A stretch of DNA of 64,000 bases from Taishania sp965247975. Its GTDB lineage: Bacteria > Bacteroidota > Bacteroidia > Flavobacteriales_D > Crocinitomicaceae. The position numbers and the translations under genes are program-made. Positions 53,505 through 63,743 of this stretch are shown here, piece after piece. The DNA lies in contig OZ252050.1 of NCBI GenBank assembly GCA_965247975.1, forward strand, positions 682,001-746,000, written 5' to 3'. The notes under the pieces were generated by a model. That model was given only the letters and a program-made list of their open reading frames with translations, did not search any database and had not been told where the DNA came from. Positions within the stretch are counted from its first letter, which is position 1. Each line of letters starts with the position of its first letter.

Positions 53505-54950
53505 TTATATTCTCTTTGTAAAAGAAGCGATTATTTGCATATAACTAGCTAATGTTTTTGGTACAAATTTGTAGAGTAAAACGATATAAATTGCAATCGC
53601 TCCTGTTATTCCAATGGCTTTGGCTGCGTAACTATGCAATGGAATGAAATGTATTGAAATAAAGATGAATCCAGCCATAATTGATGTAAATAGAGCTGCT
53701 AAAAGAAAATCAGGAACATAATCTATTAGTCTTGTACTAATTTTTCGAGAGGTATATAAAACATCAAATAACAAACCAACAAATGATAGGATCACCATCG
53801 ATGTTAAGTAAGGAATTAACCCCCAATAAATTGCAATTGGAATATTTATTATCCCAAGCATTCTGCGAAGCATGTTGAGTTTCATAAAAAGCTTGGAATC
53901 ACCAAAACTCAATAAGGTTTGGTTAAATAACATACCTAAAAAATATGGAATCGTGATGAAAGAAATTATTTTGAGATATGGAACAGCACCGAGCCATTTT
54001 TTGCCATATAAGATATCAACAATCTCGTAGCTTGTAAAAAACAAAAGTGTGACAAGAGGAAACACAAAGAAAGAACCCATCTTGAAAAACATGAGATGCT
54101 TTTGAACAAATTCTTCCTTGTTGTCATTGAGTTTCGTAAGAATTGGAAAAATAGCCGTTTGAAAACTTTGAGAAAAGATATTTTCAGGAATGGCTTTTGT
54201 GCTTTTTGCTCGAATAAACAAACCAAGTGTAAATGGTGAAAAAACTTTTCCAATGATTAAGTTGTCAATGTTTGTTATTAACTGCGTAAATAAGTTGGAA
54301 AAAAGGATATTCGAACCATATTTCCATAGTTTTTTAAATGAAACCATACTAAATTTCCCAACAGGTCGCCATGAAGATAGAATCCAATAGAGCGTACTAT
54401 TAACGGCAGCTTGAACAATCACCTGGCCAACAATGCTGTAAACACCATATTCGTTTATAGCCATGATAATCGATACAATCACAGAAATAATTAGACCAGA
54501 AATTCTAATTAAACTCTGTTTTTTGAAATTAAGGTCAATAACAAGCAGTGTATCTTGAATTAAACTAAATGAGTTGATTACAAATACCAATGAGATCCAT
54601 CTAGCTAGTGATACTAATTCTGGTTGATTGTAAAATTTGGCGATTAGTGGCGCACAAAAAAACATAATTGCATATAGTGAGCAGCTTACAAAAATGTTAA
54701 AGTAAAATACAGTACTATAGTCGTCTTCATTGGTTGATTTTTCAAAAACCAGCGCAGAACCTAATCCAGAACTCATCATAACAGCAGCTAATGCGATGAA
54801 TATGGATAACATTCCAGTCAAACCAAATTCAACGGGACTGATCATTCTTGATAAGACAATGGATAAAAAAAACGTAATGAAATACTGACTAAACATGAGT
54901 ATGAAACTCCATTTAGCTGAGGAAACTGATTTCGTTTTTAAATTTGTCAA
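53505..54950 (-). CDS. Oligosaccharide flippase, Wzx/MOP family
   Basis: The 481-residue protein has 12-14 transmembrane helices and the N-terminal text of polysaccharide flippases (SAKWSFILMFSQYFITFFLS, then PVEFGLTGMLSIFIALAAV). It would turn the lipid-linked repeat unit to the outer face. Its presence makes the cluster a Wzx-dependent O-antigen or capsule locus. No Wzz, Wza or Wzc is in the window. Confidence 0.88.
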   Translation of the reverse strand: MTNLKTKSVSSAKWSFILMFSQYFITFFLSIVLSRMISPVEFGLTGMLSIFIALAAVMMSSGLGSALVFEKSTNEDDYSTVFYFNIFVSCSLYAIMFFCAPLIAKFYNQPELVSLARWISLVFVINSFSLIQDTLLVIDLNFKKQSLIRISGLIISVIVSIIMAINEYGVYSIVGQVIVQAAVNSTLYWILSSWRPVGKFSMVSFKKLWKYGSNILFSNLFTQLITNIDNLIIGKVFSPFTLGLFIRAKSTKAIPENIFSQSFQTAIFPILTKLNDNKEEFVQKHLMFFKMGSFFVFPLVTLLFFTSYEIVDILYGKKWLGAVPYLKIISFITIPYFLGMLFNQTLLSFGDSKLFMKLNMLRRMLGIINIPIAIYWGLIPYLTSMVILSFVGLLFDVLYTSRKISTRLIDYVPDFLLAALFTSIMAGFIFISIHFIPLHSYAAKAIGITGAIAIYIVLLYKFVPKTLASYMQIIASFTKRI

Positions 54951-54990
54951 TGCAGAAACTTAAAGTGCAGAATTAGCAGATGATTTATTT

Positions 54991-55611
54991 TTAAATATCC
55001 CAACGAATCAGCTCAAACGCTTCAGCATATTCACTTCCGCATTGAACTCCTCTCACTCTTGCTAAACCAAATAGAAACTCATCATCAAAATATCCACGAA
55101 AAGATTGGGATTTAAATTCTTTGAGCGCTCTTTTTTTCGTTTCAATTTGTTCTTTTGTGAGTTTGATAAAAAAATTACTTCGAAAATTGTCGTTGTTCCA
55201 AAGTAATTCATATCCAAGAATTTTTTTTCGTTTAAATGCGCGCATTCCTTCTTCAAAAATTGTTTTATGATCTTGATGCAAGTCATTGGAATTTGGTAAA
55301 AACACCAAATCAGGATTTAAGTTTCGACCAATTTTTACAAGTTCTTCCAGAATTTCTTGTCTATATCTTGGAAATTCTCGAACAGGAAAATTGAACTTTA
55401 TGATATTTTGAGAAGGAATTCCAATTACCTTCGCTGCATTCTCCAATTCAGTATATAGTGTATTCTCTTCGAATCCTTCAGGTAAAGAAACCAAACAAGG
55501 TGAAAAAACAACATAATAAACTTCATTGCCTTCTGAAATTAATTTATTAAGTGATGCCCCACACGATAATTCAATGTCGTCGGGATGAGGTGCTAAAGCA
55601 AGTATTTTCAT
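54991..55611 (-). CDS. PIG-L family deacetylase
   Basis: The 206-residue protein has the zinc site of the LmbE/PIG-L family: LALAPHPDDIELSCGA (His and two Asp) and NDLHQDHKTIFEEG (third ligand His). Family members remove N-acetyl groups from GlcNAc-type residues on lipids or sugars. In this locus it could prepare a free amine for formyl or acyl transfer. Confidence 0.9.
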   Translation of the reverse strand: MKILALAPHPDDIELSCGASLNKLISEGNEVYYVVFSPCLVSLPEGFEENTLYTELENAAKVIGIPSQNIIKFNFPVREFPRYRQEILEELVKIGRNLNPDLVFLPNSNDLHQDHKTIFEEGMRAFKRKKILGYELLWNNDNFRSNFFIKLTKEQIETKKRALKEFKSQSFRGYFDDEFLFGLARVRGVQCGSEYAEAFELIRWDI

Positions 55612-55638
55612 TTTTTTTGGTTTTCTTTTGTGATGAAT

Positions 55639-56592
55639 CTATTTTTTAACAATCGCGTTTAATGCGAATTTAAGTTGTTTTGCTTTTGAAATTTTTTTCG
55701 AAATACTAAAATATGGTACCTGTGTTGTTCCAAATTGTCTAAATGAATTTTCTATTCCCTTTTCCATACTTCCTTCGAAATCAAATATTTTCGTCTTATT
55801 TGACATGTATTTAATTGCCTCCCAAACAACGTAGGTAGAAGCGCCAGAAGATTTGTGGTCTGGATCTATGGAAGAAATTAAATTATAAGTTGACATTTCA
55901 TCATAAATCAAAAATAGAGAAGCGTGAATTGTGTCGTTCTCATCAGTTACTGTGATAATTGTACCTTGGTCATGAAGAATAACCGCATCATAAAGGCGTA
56001 AAAAACTAGCTCTATTGAAGAATAAATCCAGATTTCGTTTACCATAGGTCAATTTCAGATTGTCGTAAAATTCAGATCCACTTAAATCAACGCGAATTTT
56101 TAGATTTTTCTCAGCTTTTTTGATTTGTTTTTTTTTAGCATAGTTAAACTGTTCATAACATTTTTCAGGGAAAGAGATATCTTTTATTTGGTAGGTGTAT
56201 CTGGTAGTTTGAGAAAACCCTCTCCAAAAAAAAGGTAACCAATTCGTTTTTGAAAAATGCCAATTTTGTTCAAAATAAGCGAATTTTGGCAATTGATTAA
56301 TTAGCTCATCGAAATGAACCATTTCTTGGCTTATTTTTTTGAATTCTGATGTGTTATCGTATCGGGTCCAAGGACCTAGTGTCTGAGTAAATTGCGGTCG
56401 CGATATTACTTTTAGCCCAAGTTTATTCTTTTTCACAAGATAGGGCATACTTGCAACGATTTGGCCGTCTGCCTCTATTAAACAAACTTCCCAAGCGTCT
56501 CCACAAGTTGCGTCAAGGTACCAATCACGCGAAAAAATCGGGATGGTTGGTTCGTTTTCGCACAAATGGCGATATTTATCTTTATTTGTCAT
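55639..56592 (-). CDS. FemAB-like GNAT acyltransferase
   Basis: The 317-residue chain has the double-GNAT form of FemAB/GNAT-6 proteins: WHFSKTNWLPFFWRGFSQTTRY in the first half and STYNLISSIDPDHKSSGAS with FDFEGSM near the end. Such enzymes attach amino acids or acyl groups to envelope precursors and occur in glycan loci. I start at ATG 56592; an upstream TTG at 56601 adds three residues. It could place an amino acid on an amino sugar, but this is inference. Confidence 0.75.
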   Translation of the reverse strand: MTNKDKYRHLCENEPTIPIFSRDWYLDATCGDAWEVCLIEADGQIVASMPYLVKKNKLGLKVISRPQFTQTLGPWTRYDNTSEFKKISQEMVHFDELINQLPKFAYFEQNWHFSKTNWLPFFWRGFSQTTRYTYQIKDISFPEKCYEQFNYAKKKQIKKAEKNLKIRVDLSGSEFYDNLKLTYGKRNLDLFFNRASFLRLYDAVILHDQGTIITVTDENDTIHASLFLIYDEMSTYNLISSIDPDHKSSGASTYVVWEAIKYMSNKTKIFDFEGSMEKGIENSFRQFGTTQVPYFSISKKISKAKQLKFALNAIVKK

Positions 56593-56658
56593 AAAAGTCA
56601 AGCGAATTTTGGTGAAAAATTCAATTTATACTTCGTGTTTAATCGTTTAAAATCTGAT

Positions 56659-57615
56659 TTAACTTTTCAAAAACTTTGATTTGAGTAATCTCATTAATTT
56701 AAATTTCGGTCTCAATAATTCTATCTTAGCCTCTTTTGACTTAACAAAATATTTACCATTTTCTTTAAAAATTTTCCCTGGGCGATTTTTTGATTCATCC
56801 GCAAAAAAGTCTCCAATCGACCACCTCGATCCTGCGTAGATCCCTGTTGGTTGTGGGAGTGCATTTAACCAATCTTCTGTTCCTCTCAAAAAATGCCAAA
56901 CGCGTTCTACATGCCAATTTTCCCAGTCAATGATTGATTCGTGTTCTTCCTCCTTAATTAGTCGGGAACGTCTTGTCGGTGAATCTTTTGGCTGAACAAT
57001 TCGTGAAACTTCTCCACGTGCTATCAAGTCCAAAGTCTTGGATAGTAATTTTACGCCAACAACACCTATGATTTGATGAATGCGTTCTTTATTCCTTTGT
57101 CCCAAAGAAATTGAAACCCTTTCTTGCAAAATAATGTCTCCCGTATCTTCTCCTTTATCAATGTAATGAACAGTAACCCCCGAATTCAGTATTGTATCGT
57201 GATACTGCCAAAAGCATGGTTTTGGACCTCTATATTCAGGTAAATAAGAAGGATGGATATTAATAGTGCCATATTTTGGGATTTCAAATAATTCAGGTTT
57301 AAGAAGGCTCGACATACTATAAACTACAATTAAGTCTGGCTTTAAATCGTTTATCCACTCTTTTAATCCAGGATCATCACTCCGATTCATAAAGCAATAT
57401 GGAATTTTTTTTCTCTCACATAATTCTTTTAGCGAGGAAGTATTTCTGCTCGTTGCGCTCTTAATCTTATCAATACACCACCGCGAAATGCTTTTTTTTG
57501 TATCAATTTTACTTTTTCGTGGCCCATTTTCAATGAGTCCGATCACTTCATATTTAGAAGCGAAAACCGCATTTACGATTGGATTAATACTTTGGGTAAT
57601 TATTATAATTGTCAA
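56659..57615 (-). CDS. Formyltransferase-like protein, probably a sugar N-formyltransferase
   Basis: The 318-residue protein has the formyl-transferase core: NIHPSYLPEYRGPKPCFW and DKGEDTGDIIL. Asn119, His121 and Asp157 correspond to the catalytic triad of the Fmt/ArnA family, which uses 10-formyltetrahydrofolate. A C-terminal extension (about 225-318) differs from Fmt. In this locus it most likely formylates a 4-amino or 3-amino sugar nucleotide; no sugar aminotransferase is visible, so the donor must come from outside. The reading begins with TTG, 4 bases after the preceding gene on this strand. Confidence 0.78.
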   Translation of the reverse strand: MTIIIITQSINPIVNAVFASKYEVIGLIENGPRKSKIDTKKSISRWCIDKIKSATSRNTSSLKELCERKKIPYCFMNRSDDPGLKEWINDLKPDLIVVYSMSSLLKPELFEIPKYGTINIHPSYLPEYRGPKPCFWQYHDTILNSGVTVHYIDKGEDTGDIILQERVSISLGQRNKERIHQIIGVVGVKLLSKTLDLIARGEVSRIVQPKDSPTRRSRLIKEEEHESIIDWENWHVERVWHFLRGTEDWLNALPQPTGIYAGSRWSIGDFFADESKNRPGKIFKENGKYFVKSKEAKIELLRPKFKLMRLLKSKFLKS

Positions 57616-57619
57616 AGTG

Positions 57620-58849
57620 CTACTTTTTTAGCGTTTCAATTACTTGAAAAATTTCATTTTCGAATCCATTTACCCAATTACCCTCAATTCCAAAACCCTT
57701 TTTAAATTCGACCACTTCATAACCTCCTTTTTCAACATCTTCGGAAGTAGGAAGATAACCAAAACAATTGCCGCTATATCCAACTCCAAAAATTTGTTTA
57801 TCGAAAAGTTTTTCTATTTTTTGCTGGTATCCAGATAATACTTCACCAGAAATGAAAATTATACAGAAAGCCTCAAAATCTAGCAATTTTATTACTAGGT
57901 CTGGTGCTGTACTGCTTATTAAGCCCATCTTCTCAACTAGTAATTTACTTTGCTGAAAATAGAATTTAGGATTTTTTTCACTCTTAGAAAAAACAAGATT
58001 TTTAATATCAATTGAATCTGATAATTTCGATAGCCAATTCTCATATTGATCTTTATCGAAACGATAATATTTTAAAGGATAACTTCTACTTAATAGATTG
58101 TAGAATAATCTATGAAATCGATATTTTTTCGGTGGATAAGCACGTATATCACCTGAAAATCCTTGTAAAAATAACACTGGTTCATTGTTGGTTTTTAACT
58201 TAGTTCTAACAACATCTATATATTCAGCACTAATAGCATCTTTTGTATACAAATTGGTTGGATGACACGCAAAAATAGCCAACTTGACGACAACTTTGTT
58301 TTCATTACGAAAACTCAGAACAGATAAGACGTCATTTGGTCTATTCGATTCAACCGGTTCCATGACGGTTTTTGCACCAGAAAACCAAGGTTTAATTTGT
58401 CTTCTCCGGTTTGCAATTATGCGATCAAATTGAAATTTTTCTACATGACTTTCACATTCAATGAAATCTAATTTGTAAAGTGTTGAAATAGATTCTTTTA
58501 TCTTTTGCTTCAAAAAAGACACATAATCTAAATCTTTGGTGCCTAGGTTGATCCTGTTTTCAATACACGGTGCGTAATGGGTATGAGTAGCTGTGAGGAT
58601 GATATTTTTTGGAGCATCAAGAGTATAAATTTCCGACACTACTTTTTGGAAAAAATCTTCTAAATCGTCCGTAATAAAAAGTAAATCAAAAGAAGCGATT
58701 ATTAGGTTGCTTTCATCGCTTTTGAGCTGACAAATACTCAATTCTAAGTCTGTATGAATTGTATCAATCTTTTCTTGTTTCCTAGTAAATCCAGCTAAAT
58801 AAACTGGAAATGTAGGAGTAATAGAAATGGAAGTACTTTTTAGATACAT
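57620..58849 (-). CDS. Neutral/alkaline ceramidase-like hydrolase
   Basis: The 409-residue protein resembles the N-terminal catalytic domain of neutral ceramidases: PVYLAGF near the start and ATHTHYAP (87-94) for the zinc-binding His pair. FACHPTNLY and FLQGFSGDIRAYPPK come further on, where the family has its GD motif. Classical members hydrolyse ceramide amide bonds and are secreted; this one has no signal peptide and lacks the C-terminal Ig-like domain. Within a glycan locus it may deacylate a sugar or lipid carrier; that is inference. Confidence 0.7.
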   Translation of the reverse strand: MYLKSTSISITPTFPVYLAGFTRKQEKIDTIHTDLELSICQLKSDESNLIIASFDLLFITDDLEDFFQKVVSEIYTLDAPKNIILTATHTHYAPCIENRINLGTKDLDYVSFLKQKIKESISTLYKLDFIECESHVEKFQFDRIIANRRRQIKPWFSGAKTVMEPVESNRPNDVLSVLSFRNENKVVVKLAIFACHPTNLYTKDAISAEYIDVVRTKLKTNNEPVLFLQGFSGDIRAYPPKKYRFHRLFYNLLSRSYPLKYYRFDKDQYENWLSKLSDSIDIKNLVFSKSEKNPKFYFQQSKLLVEKMGLISSTAPDLVIKLLDFEAFCIIFISGEVLSGYQQKIEKLFDKQIFGVGYSGNCFGYLPTSEDVEKGGYEVVEFKKGFGIEGNWVNGFENEIFQVIETLKK

Positions 58850-58850
58850 G

Positions 58851-60041
58851 TTAGATTTCTTTTATTTTGTTTAAAAGCTTATCGATTTGGTTTTCCCAGA
58901 GAAAAACTTCTTGCGCTGATTTCATATGCGTTTTGTATACTTCTTTGTTGATACCACGCATATATCTCATTTTTTCGGCTATTGCCATTGGATCTAATTC
59001 TACAAGTTCACCTATTTTAAATTGTTTAAGGACACTTTCATTTTCTACTCCATAAGATAGGAGTACTGGAATTTCAGCAAAAATATATTGAAACACTTTA
59101 TTTGGTGAAGCCATGCTCTTACTTAAATTGATGTTTTCAGTAAAATTAACTCCAAGATCAAAAACCTTTGTATAATAATTTTCAGTTGACTCTCCTATGA
59201 AGAAAATCCTATCATTTAATCCTTTATCGCTTATTCTCTGCTTTAATTCAGCCATCATAGATCCAGAACCAACCATGAAGAGCTTAAAGGTATTATCCAA
59301 ATAAATAAAAGAATCAATAAGATGTCGAATTCCTCTTCCTTCATTAAAAATACTTTGATAAATGACTAAATAATCATCTGGATTTGTTTGAATTGGCAAA
59401 TTTAAACGATCAGTAATCCCTTGGTTGTTGAAAATTCGTTTTGAAGGGTAATTATATAAAACATATCGGTTTACATCTTTCAAAGAATATTGACTTTCAA
59501 AATACTTCATCAAAGAATGATTCACCGTAATGAATAAATCAACATTATTTTTTATAGCCCTTCGTTCATAATTTTTGCCGTGGAGCTTCATGAGTTTTGC
59601 GACAAAACTAAAAACAGTGGATTTTAATTTGTTTGATTTTATTGGAAAAAACTGATTTATGGTTTCAGTGTAAATTTCATGTGAATCGTAAATTAATTTA
59701 GCTTTAAGTGTTTTTGAGAGCGCGCATCCAGGCCTTAATGTCGTTAGGTCATTTGACCAAATAATGTCATACTGTGTTTTGGAGGCAAGCACATGTTTCA
59801 TTATATACATAAACTTAAATGTAAAAAAGGAATGTTCGATGACTTTCACACGAAACCCTCCTCTTTTATGCAAAGGATATGTTCTAACATTTTCAAAACC
59901 GTAAAAGTGATCAATAACATCCTCCTTGTTTCCGATATAAAAGAGATCTATTTCAAAATCTTGAGAAAGACTTCGAATCGTTTTTGAAACACGATAATCT
60001 GTTTTTATACTATTTGCAAGAAGTACAGCTATTTTTTTCAT
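58851..60041 (-). CDS. Glycosyltransferase, family 4
   Basis: The 396-residue protein is a GT-B transferase: KKIAVLLANSIKTDYRVSK at the N-terminus, LIYDSHEIYTETINQF, and in the donor domain DYLVIYQSIFNEGRGIRHL and GVNFTENINLSKSMASPNKV with YIFAEIPVLLSYG. It lies one base from the ceramidase-like gene and one base from the MBL-fold gene, an arrangement that points to co-translation. The sugar is unknown. Confidence 0.85.
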   Translation of the reverse strand: MKKIAVLLANSIKTDYRVSKTIRSLSQDFEIDLFYIGNKEDVIDHFYGFENVRTYPLHKRGGFRVKVIEHSFFTFKFMYIMKHVLASKTQYDIIWSNDLTTLRPGCALSKTLKAKLIYDSHEIYTETINQFFPIKSNKLKSTVFSFVAKLMKLHGKNYERRAIKNNVDLFITVNHSLMKYFESQYSLKDVNRYVLYNYPSKRIFNNQGITDRLNLPIQTNPDDYLVIYQSIFNEGRGIRHLIDSFIYLDNTFKLFMVGSGSMMAELKQRISDKGLNDRIFFIGESTENYYTKVFDLGVNFTENINLSKSMASPNKVFQYIFAEIPVLLSYGVENESVLKQFKIGELVELDPMAIAEKMRYMRGINKEVYKTHMKSAQEVFLWENQIDKLLNKIKEI

Positions 60042-60042
60042 G

Positions 60043-61323
60043 TTACGATTTTAATTTTTGTAACAATGCATAAAAGTAACCATGAATCTTTCCTCCTTTA
60101 TTGTTAAGTCTTGAAACCCAATGATATGCATAATAGTGTTCAAATTTACCCTGAGTCGTTTTTTCAAAGGTGCCTGCAACTTGAATGGTATCGTATCCCC
60201 AATCAAAATCAAAACAATATTTTAAGTTTTGTGAACACATAACAATATCGGCTTGCTCCTTTTTAATCTGATTGTTTATTCTTAAACCATTCTTAAAACA
60301 AAAGGTATGTGTTGCTTCGTAATCTTTAACGAAGATATTCATTGGCTTTATTCTTTTTAATCGAAATGAGTTATTGTTAATCTTAGCTCGTTCAATATAT
60401 TTTATAGCCGAAATTTGAAGATCTTCGTAGCTTATCGTTTCAAATTCGGTTAACTTCCTTTCTGGTAGATTGCGCACATCATTTTGATACGATTCAAGTG
60501 CAATTTGGTGGTTATGCGGTTCTCCTACAATCCATTCGTCATTTGGATATAGCACAACAGGATTAAAATTATTTTCAAGGATAAAATTGCAGATTTCACC
60601 AATTTTATTTGCTTCATTGTTCATGTGAAAATTATCTTCTGAACAAAACCAAACATAACTTGCGAAAGGTATAATGTGTTTTGGTTGAAAAGAATTCGCA
60701 TAAAATATCATTTCATTTCGTTTGTGCTCAGCACTTTTTTGCTTCTTTTCGGTTTGATCAGGATTCCCTACCCATCCTGCATAAGAAAATTGAGTTAAGA
60801 GGAGGTCAAGATTTTTATATAAATTCCTGATTTTCTTAATTTCCATTTCATCTCGAATAACACAATCATTCAAATTCAATATTATCTTATTACCAACCTC
60901 TAAAAGCAACCATGAATCTGTATCATTTGCCACTGTTCCGTTTGTAATGAAGAAATCTTCGCAAAGTTTATATTTTTGAAAAGGATTCAGTTCAATTATC
61001 TCCTTAAAGCCCTTTTTTCTGCAGAAATCAATTACTTTTTTATCATCTGTGTATTGAAATAAAACTGTTATTTTATTTCTGAGTATTTCTGGAATTTGAT
61101 TGATATTAGGGGGAAAGAAATGGTCAGGGTGCTCATGTGAAAACCAAATATGCGTTACGTCATTAAAATCTTCATAGCTAAATTTTGTTTTAGCTAATAA
61201 TTCCCAACTATTATTAAAAACTCGTCCTTCTAACCATGGATCGGAAACTAATTTTATTTCTCCATAATCTAAGAGGAATGAGGCATGATTAATCCATTTA
61301 ATTTTTGGCGTGGAGCTGTTCAT
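60043..61323 (-). CDS. MBL-fold metallohydrolase in a glycan locus
   Basis: The 426-residue protein has a beta-lactamase-type fold with the metal motif HEHPDH (63-68) preceded by the NHASFLLDYGEIKLVSDPWL strand pair of the UlaG/CMP-Neu5Ac hydroxylase-like branch. The second half (about 290-426) is of no family I recognise. It has no signal peptide. Relatives hydrolyse sugar lactones or phosphodiesters, so it could process a sugar nucleotide or lipid-linked sugar. It sits between two glycosyltransferase genes. Confidence 0.75.
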   Translation of the reverse strand: MNSSTPKIKWINHASFLLDYGEIKLVSDPWLEGRVFNNSWELLAKTKFSYEDFNDVTHIWFSHEHPDHFFPPNINQIPEILRNKITVLFQYTDDKKVIDFCRKKGFKEIIELNPFQKYKLCEDFFITNGTVANDTDSWLLLEVGNKIILNLNDCVIRDEMEIKKIRNLYKNLDLLLTQFSYAGWVGNPDQTEKKQKSAEHKRNEMIFYANSFQPKHIIPFASYVWFCSEDNFHMNNEANKIGEICNFILENNFNPVVLYPNDEWIVGEPHNHQIALESYQNDVRNLPERKLTEFETISYEDLQISAIKYIERAKINNNSFRLKRIKPMNIFVKDYEATHTFCFKNGLRINNQIKKEQADIVMCSQNLKYCFDFDWGYDTIQVAGTFEKTTQGKFEHYYAYHWVSRLNNKGGKIHGYFYALLQKLKS

Positions 61324-61615
61324 AAATACATATTATTAAATTAAAATCTTGCTAATCAGCGAATTGATCCATTTTACAATTTACCCATTTTCACACAATC
61401 ATTTTGGGATTAATAGCATTCATTATTCAAAATTATTGCCGAAAAATTTTTAGTACAGAACGGATATCCAAATGAAATTTCTACAATAACCTCCAAATCA
61501 AAAAAGCACATTTAATTCACGAAAAGTCTTGCTAAATTCCTTTGCTTCTAACATTATTACTTTATAAATTAATTTTAGTATGTGTAAAATTCTTAGAACT
61601 CCAAAAAGTATTTGC

Positions 61616-62770
61616 TTACTGTTCGGTTAAAACCGTTTTTAATTTTTGATACTGATTTTCATATAGATAGTACTCATTAAACAAGATCTTCGAATTTTTG
61701 CCCAATTTTTCACGAAGTTCTTTTTTTAATATGAGAGTCTCTATGCGATCCGACCAATCATCTTTGTTTTCAGCAATAAGAACGTGTTCGTTATTAACTA
61801 CGAATTCTGATATTGCGACGTTTGAGCATACTTGAGGAATCCCCATTAATAAAAACTCCTGATGTTTCATTGCAATTTTACCTTTAGATCGCAAATCAAA
61901 TTTTAAAAATGGTGAAATCCCAATGTCAAAAGTTCCAAGAATTTTATAATAGTCATCATCAAAATAGTGATGTTCAATATTAATTCCAACAAATTGGTCG
62001 TCATAATTTTCACGACAAATATATCTTAAGACAAAATTATGTTTTAGAGCTAATTTTTGCAATTCAGGAATTATTTCTAGCACATATTTGAAATTTCCTG
62101 GTGATCCCATCCATCCAATAACAATAGGAGATTTAAGATCATAATCCTCTTTAATTATATATTGATTTGTTGGAATTGTATAGAAAACTTGAGTAACTTT
62201 AAATCTATCGGAATACATTTCCTTCAAATATTTATAACCAACTGTTATTTCATGTGCTTGTTTTAGTGTATCTTCCATTAGTTCTGGATTGGCCATGTAA
62301 TCTCCACCATCTGTAGTATCTACTACCAATTTTTGAACTATTTTTCTCATTTGCTTTTCGAGAAACGCATTCTTTTTTGGGTAAAATGGAATAATACCCC
62401 GATCAATCCAAATGCAGTCATACCTATGGGATTTGAGTATTTGAGGTAAGCGTCTAATTAGGCAAAGGGAAAAGTATAAATAACGTTTTGTCGGAGTGCC
62501 CTTATCTACATATTTTACATACTCAGACAACTTATTGATACTATAGTTTTCATAAACAAAACCGTCGGCATTAAAATAAAATTGCCAACCTCCCATTCTT
62601 AAGTTTGATCCAGGTTGATCAACAGTACCATACCAATATGTGCCTATTTTTTTTATGGGTGTTTGTCGTCTTTTTCTGAAAATGGATGCGTATACAAAAA
62701 CGATAAAATTCACGGTTTGCTCCACGGAGACTAACCAAATATAAGCAAATTTCCTTGTAAACCAATCCAT
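61616..62770 (-). CDS. Glycosyltransferase-like protein
   Basis: The 384-residue protein has a hydrophobic N-terminal stretch (about 8-32) that may anchor it. The GT-B-like C-terminal half has VIGWMGSPGNFKYVLEIIPE, FDIGISPFLKFDLRSKGK and KHQEFLLMGIPQVCSNVA. A similar GxP/GT donor text occurs in the 43248-44324 transferase. It ends 2 bases after the fcl stop position on the same strand, so the two are in one unit. Confidence 0.75.
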   Translation of the reverse strand: MDWFTRKFAYIWLVSVEQTVNFIVFVYASIFRKRRQTPIKKIGTYWYGTVDQPGSNLRMGGWQFYFNADGFVYENYSINKLSEYVKYVDKGTPTKRYLYFSLCLIRRLPQILKSHRYDCIWIDRGIIPFYPKKNAFLEKQMRKIVQKLVVDTTDGGDYMANPELMEDTLKQAHEITVGYKYLKEMYSDRFKVTQVFYTIPTNQYIIKEDYDLKSPIVIGWMGSPGNFKYVLEIIPELQKLALKHNFVLRYICRENYDDQFVGINIEHHYFDDDYYKILGTFDIGISPFLKFDLRSKGKIAMKHQEFLLMGIPQVCSNVAISEFVVNNEHVLIAENKDDWSDRIETLILKKELREKLGKNSKILFNEYYLYENQYQKLKTVLTEQ

Positions 62771-62771
62771 A

Positions 62772-63743
62772 TTATAAGTGTTTAGGGGGCAATGAATTGA
62801 TAGCGTTCTCGTTCTCTAAATACCATTCAATTGTTTCCTTTATGCCTTGTTCAAAGGATACATTGGGCGTAAAATTGAGGTGAGTTTTAGCTTTCGAAAT
62901 ATCTAATAATCGTTTTGGTTGACCGTTCGGATACGAAGCATCCCAAAATACATCACCCGTGTAGTTTAAATAATCACAGAGTAATTCGTACAATTCTTTA
63001 ATCGAAACCTCCTGACCACTTCCTAAATTTATTGGATAAATGTAATCACATTCTATTGCATTTACAATGCCTCGAGCTGCATCTTTGACATGCATAAAAT
63101 CACGAGTCGGCGACCCATCACCCCAAGCAGTAATTTTGTTTATACCTTGTCTTTTGGCATCAAGAATTTTTTTTATAAGAGCTGGAATGACATGTGATGT
63201 TTGCTCCCGAAAATCGTCTCCTGGTCCGTAGAGATTGGTTAAGAGTAAGTTTACAACATTTAAGCCATATTGCTGGTTTACAGCAAGAGCGTATTCACCT
63301 ACGGCCTTCTTTGAAATGCCATAAGCGCCATTTGTTGCTTCTGGGTAACCATTCCATAAATCTTCTTCTTTAAACGGTACAGGAGTAAATTTAGGATAAC
63401 TGCAAACTGTACCAATTAGAATTAATTTATTTACTTCAATTTTTTGTGACGCATTTATTGTATTTAGGCCAATCATAATATTGTCATAAAAGTAGTGCGC
63501 AGGATTAACTCTATTATCACCAATTCCACCAAGTCTTGCTGCAATTCCGATTACGATATTTGGCTTTTTTTCGTTAAAATAGTCCATTGATTCTGTTTTA
63601 TCTCTTAAGTCAACTTCTGTTGATCTAGAAACAATTATTTCAGCTTGTGGATATTTTGTTTTTAGCTCTTCAACAACATGCTGACCTAAAAATCCAGCAC
63701 CTCCTGTAACAAGAATTTTCATTTGATTTTCAATTTTATTCAT
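62772..63743 (-). CDS. fcl: GDP-L-fucose synthase
   Basis: The 323-residue NAD(P)-binding epimerase/reductase turns GDP-4-keto-6-deoxymannose into GDP-L-fucose. It shows ILVTGGAGFLGQHVVEE, GIAARLGGIGDNR, IGTVCSYPKFTPVP and the catalytic YGISKK. The C-terminal segment INLGSGQEVSIKELYELL is typical. The reading begins ATG 63743 (MNKIENQMKIL); an in-frame ATG at 63722 would give the usual short start. It overlaps the gmd stop by eight bases. Confidence 0.93.
   Translation of the reverse strand: MNKIENQMKILVTGGAGFLGQHVVEELKTKYPQAEIIVSRSTEVDLRDKTESMDYFNEKKPNIVIGIAARLGGIGDNRVNPAHYFYDNIMIGLNTINASQKIEVNKLILIGTVCSYPKFTPVPFKEEDLWNGYPEATNGAYGISKKAVGEYALAVNQQYGLNVVNLLLTNLYGPGDDFREQTSHVIPALIKKILDAKRQGINKITAWGDGSPTRDFMHVKDAARGIVNAIECDYIYPINLGSGQEVSIKELYELLCDYLNYTGDVFWDASYPNGQPKRLLDISKAKTHLNFTPNVSFEQGIKETIEWYLENENAINSLPPKHL

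Noticed and set aside
61324..61615. Gap between the MBL-fold gene and a glycosyltransferase as a possible small gene or promoter
   Set aside because: Only one TAATTTTG-like element (61428-61435, minus strand) without a -33 partner was found, and no coding frame stands out.
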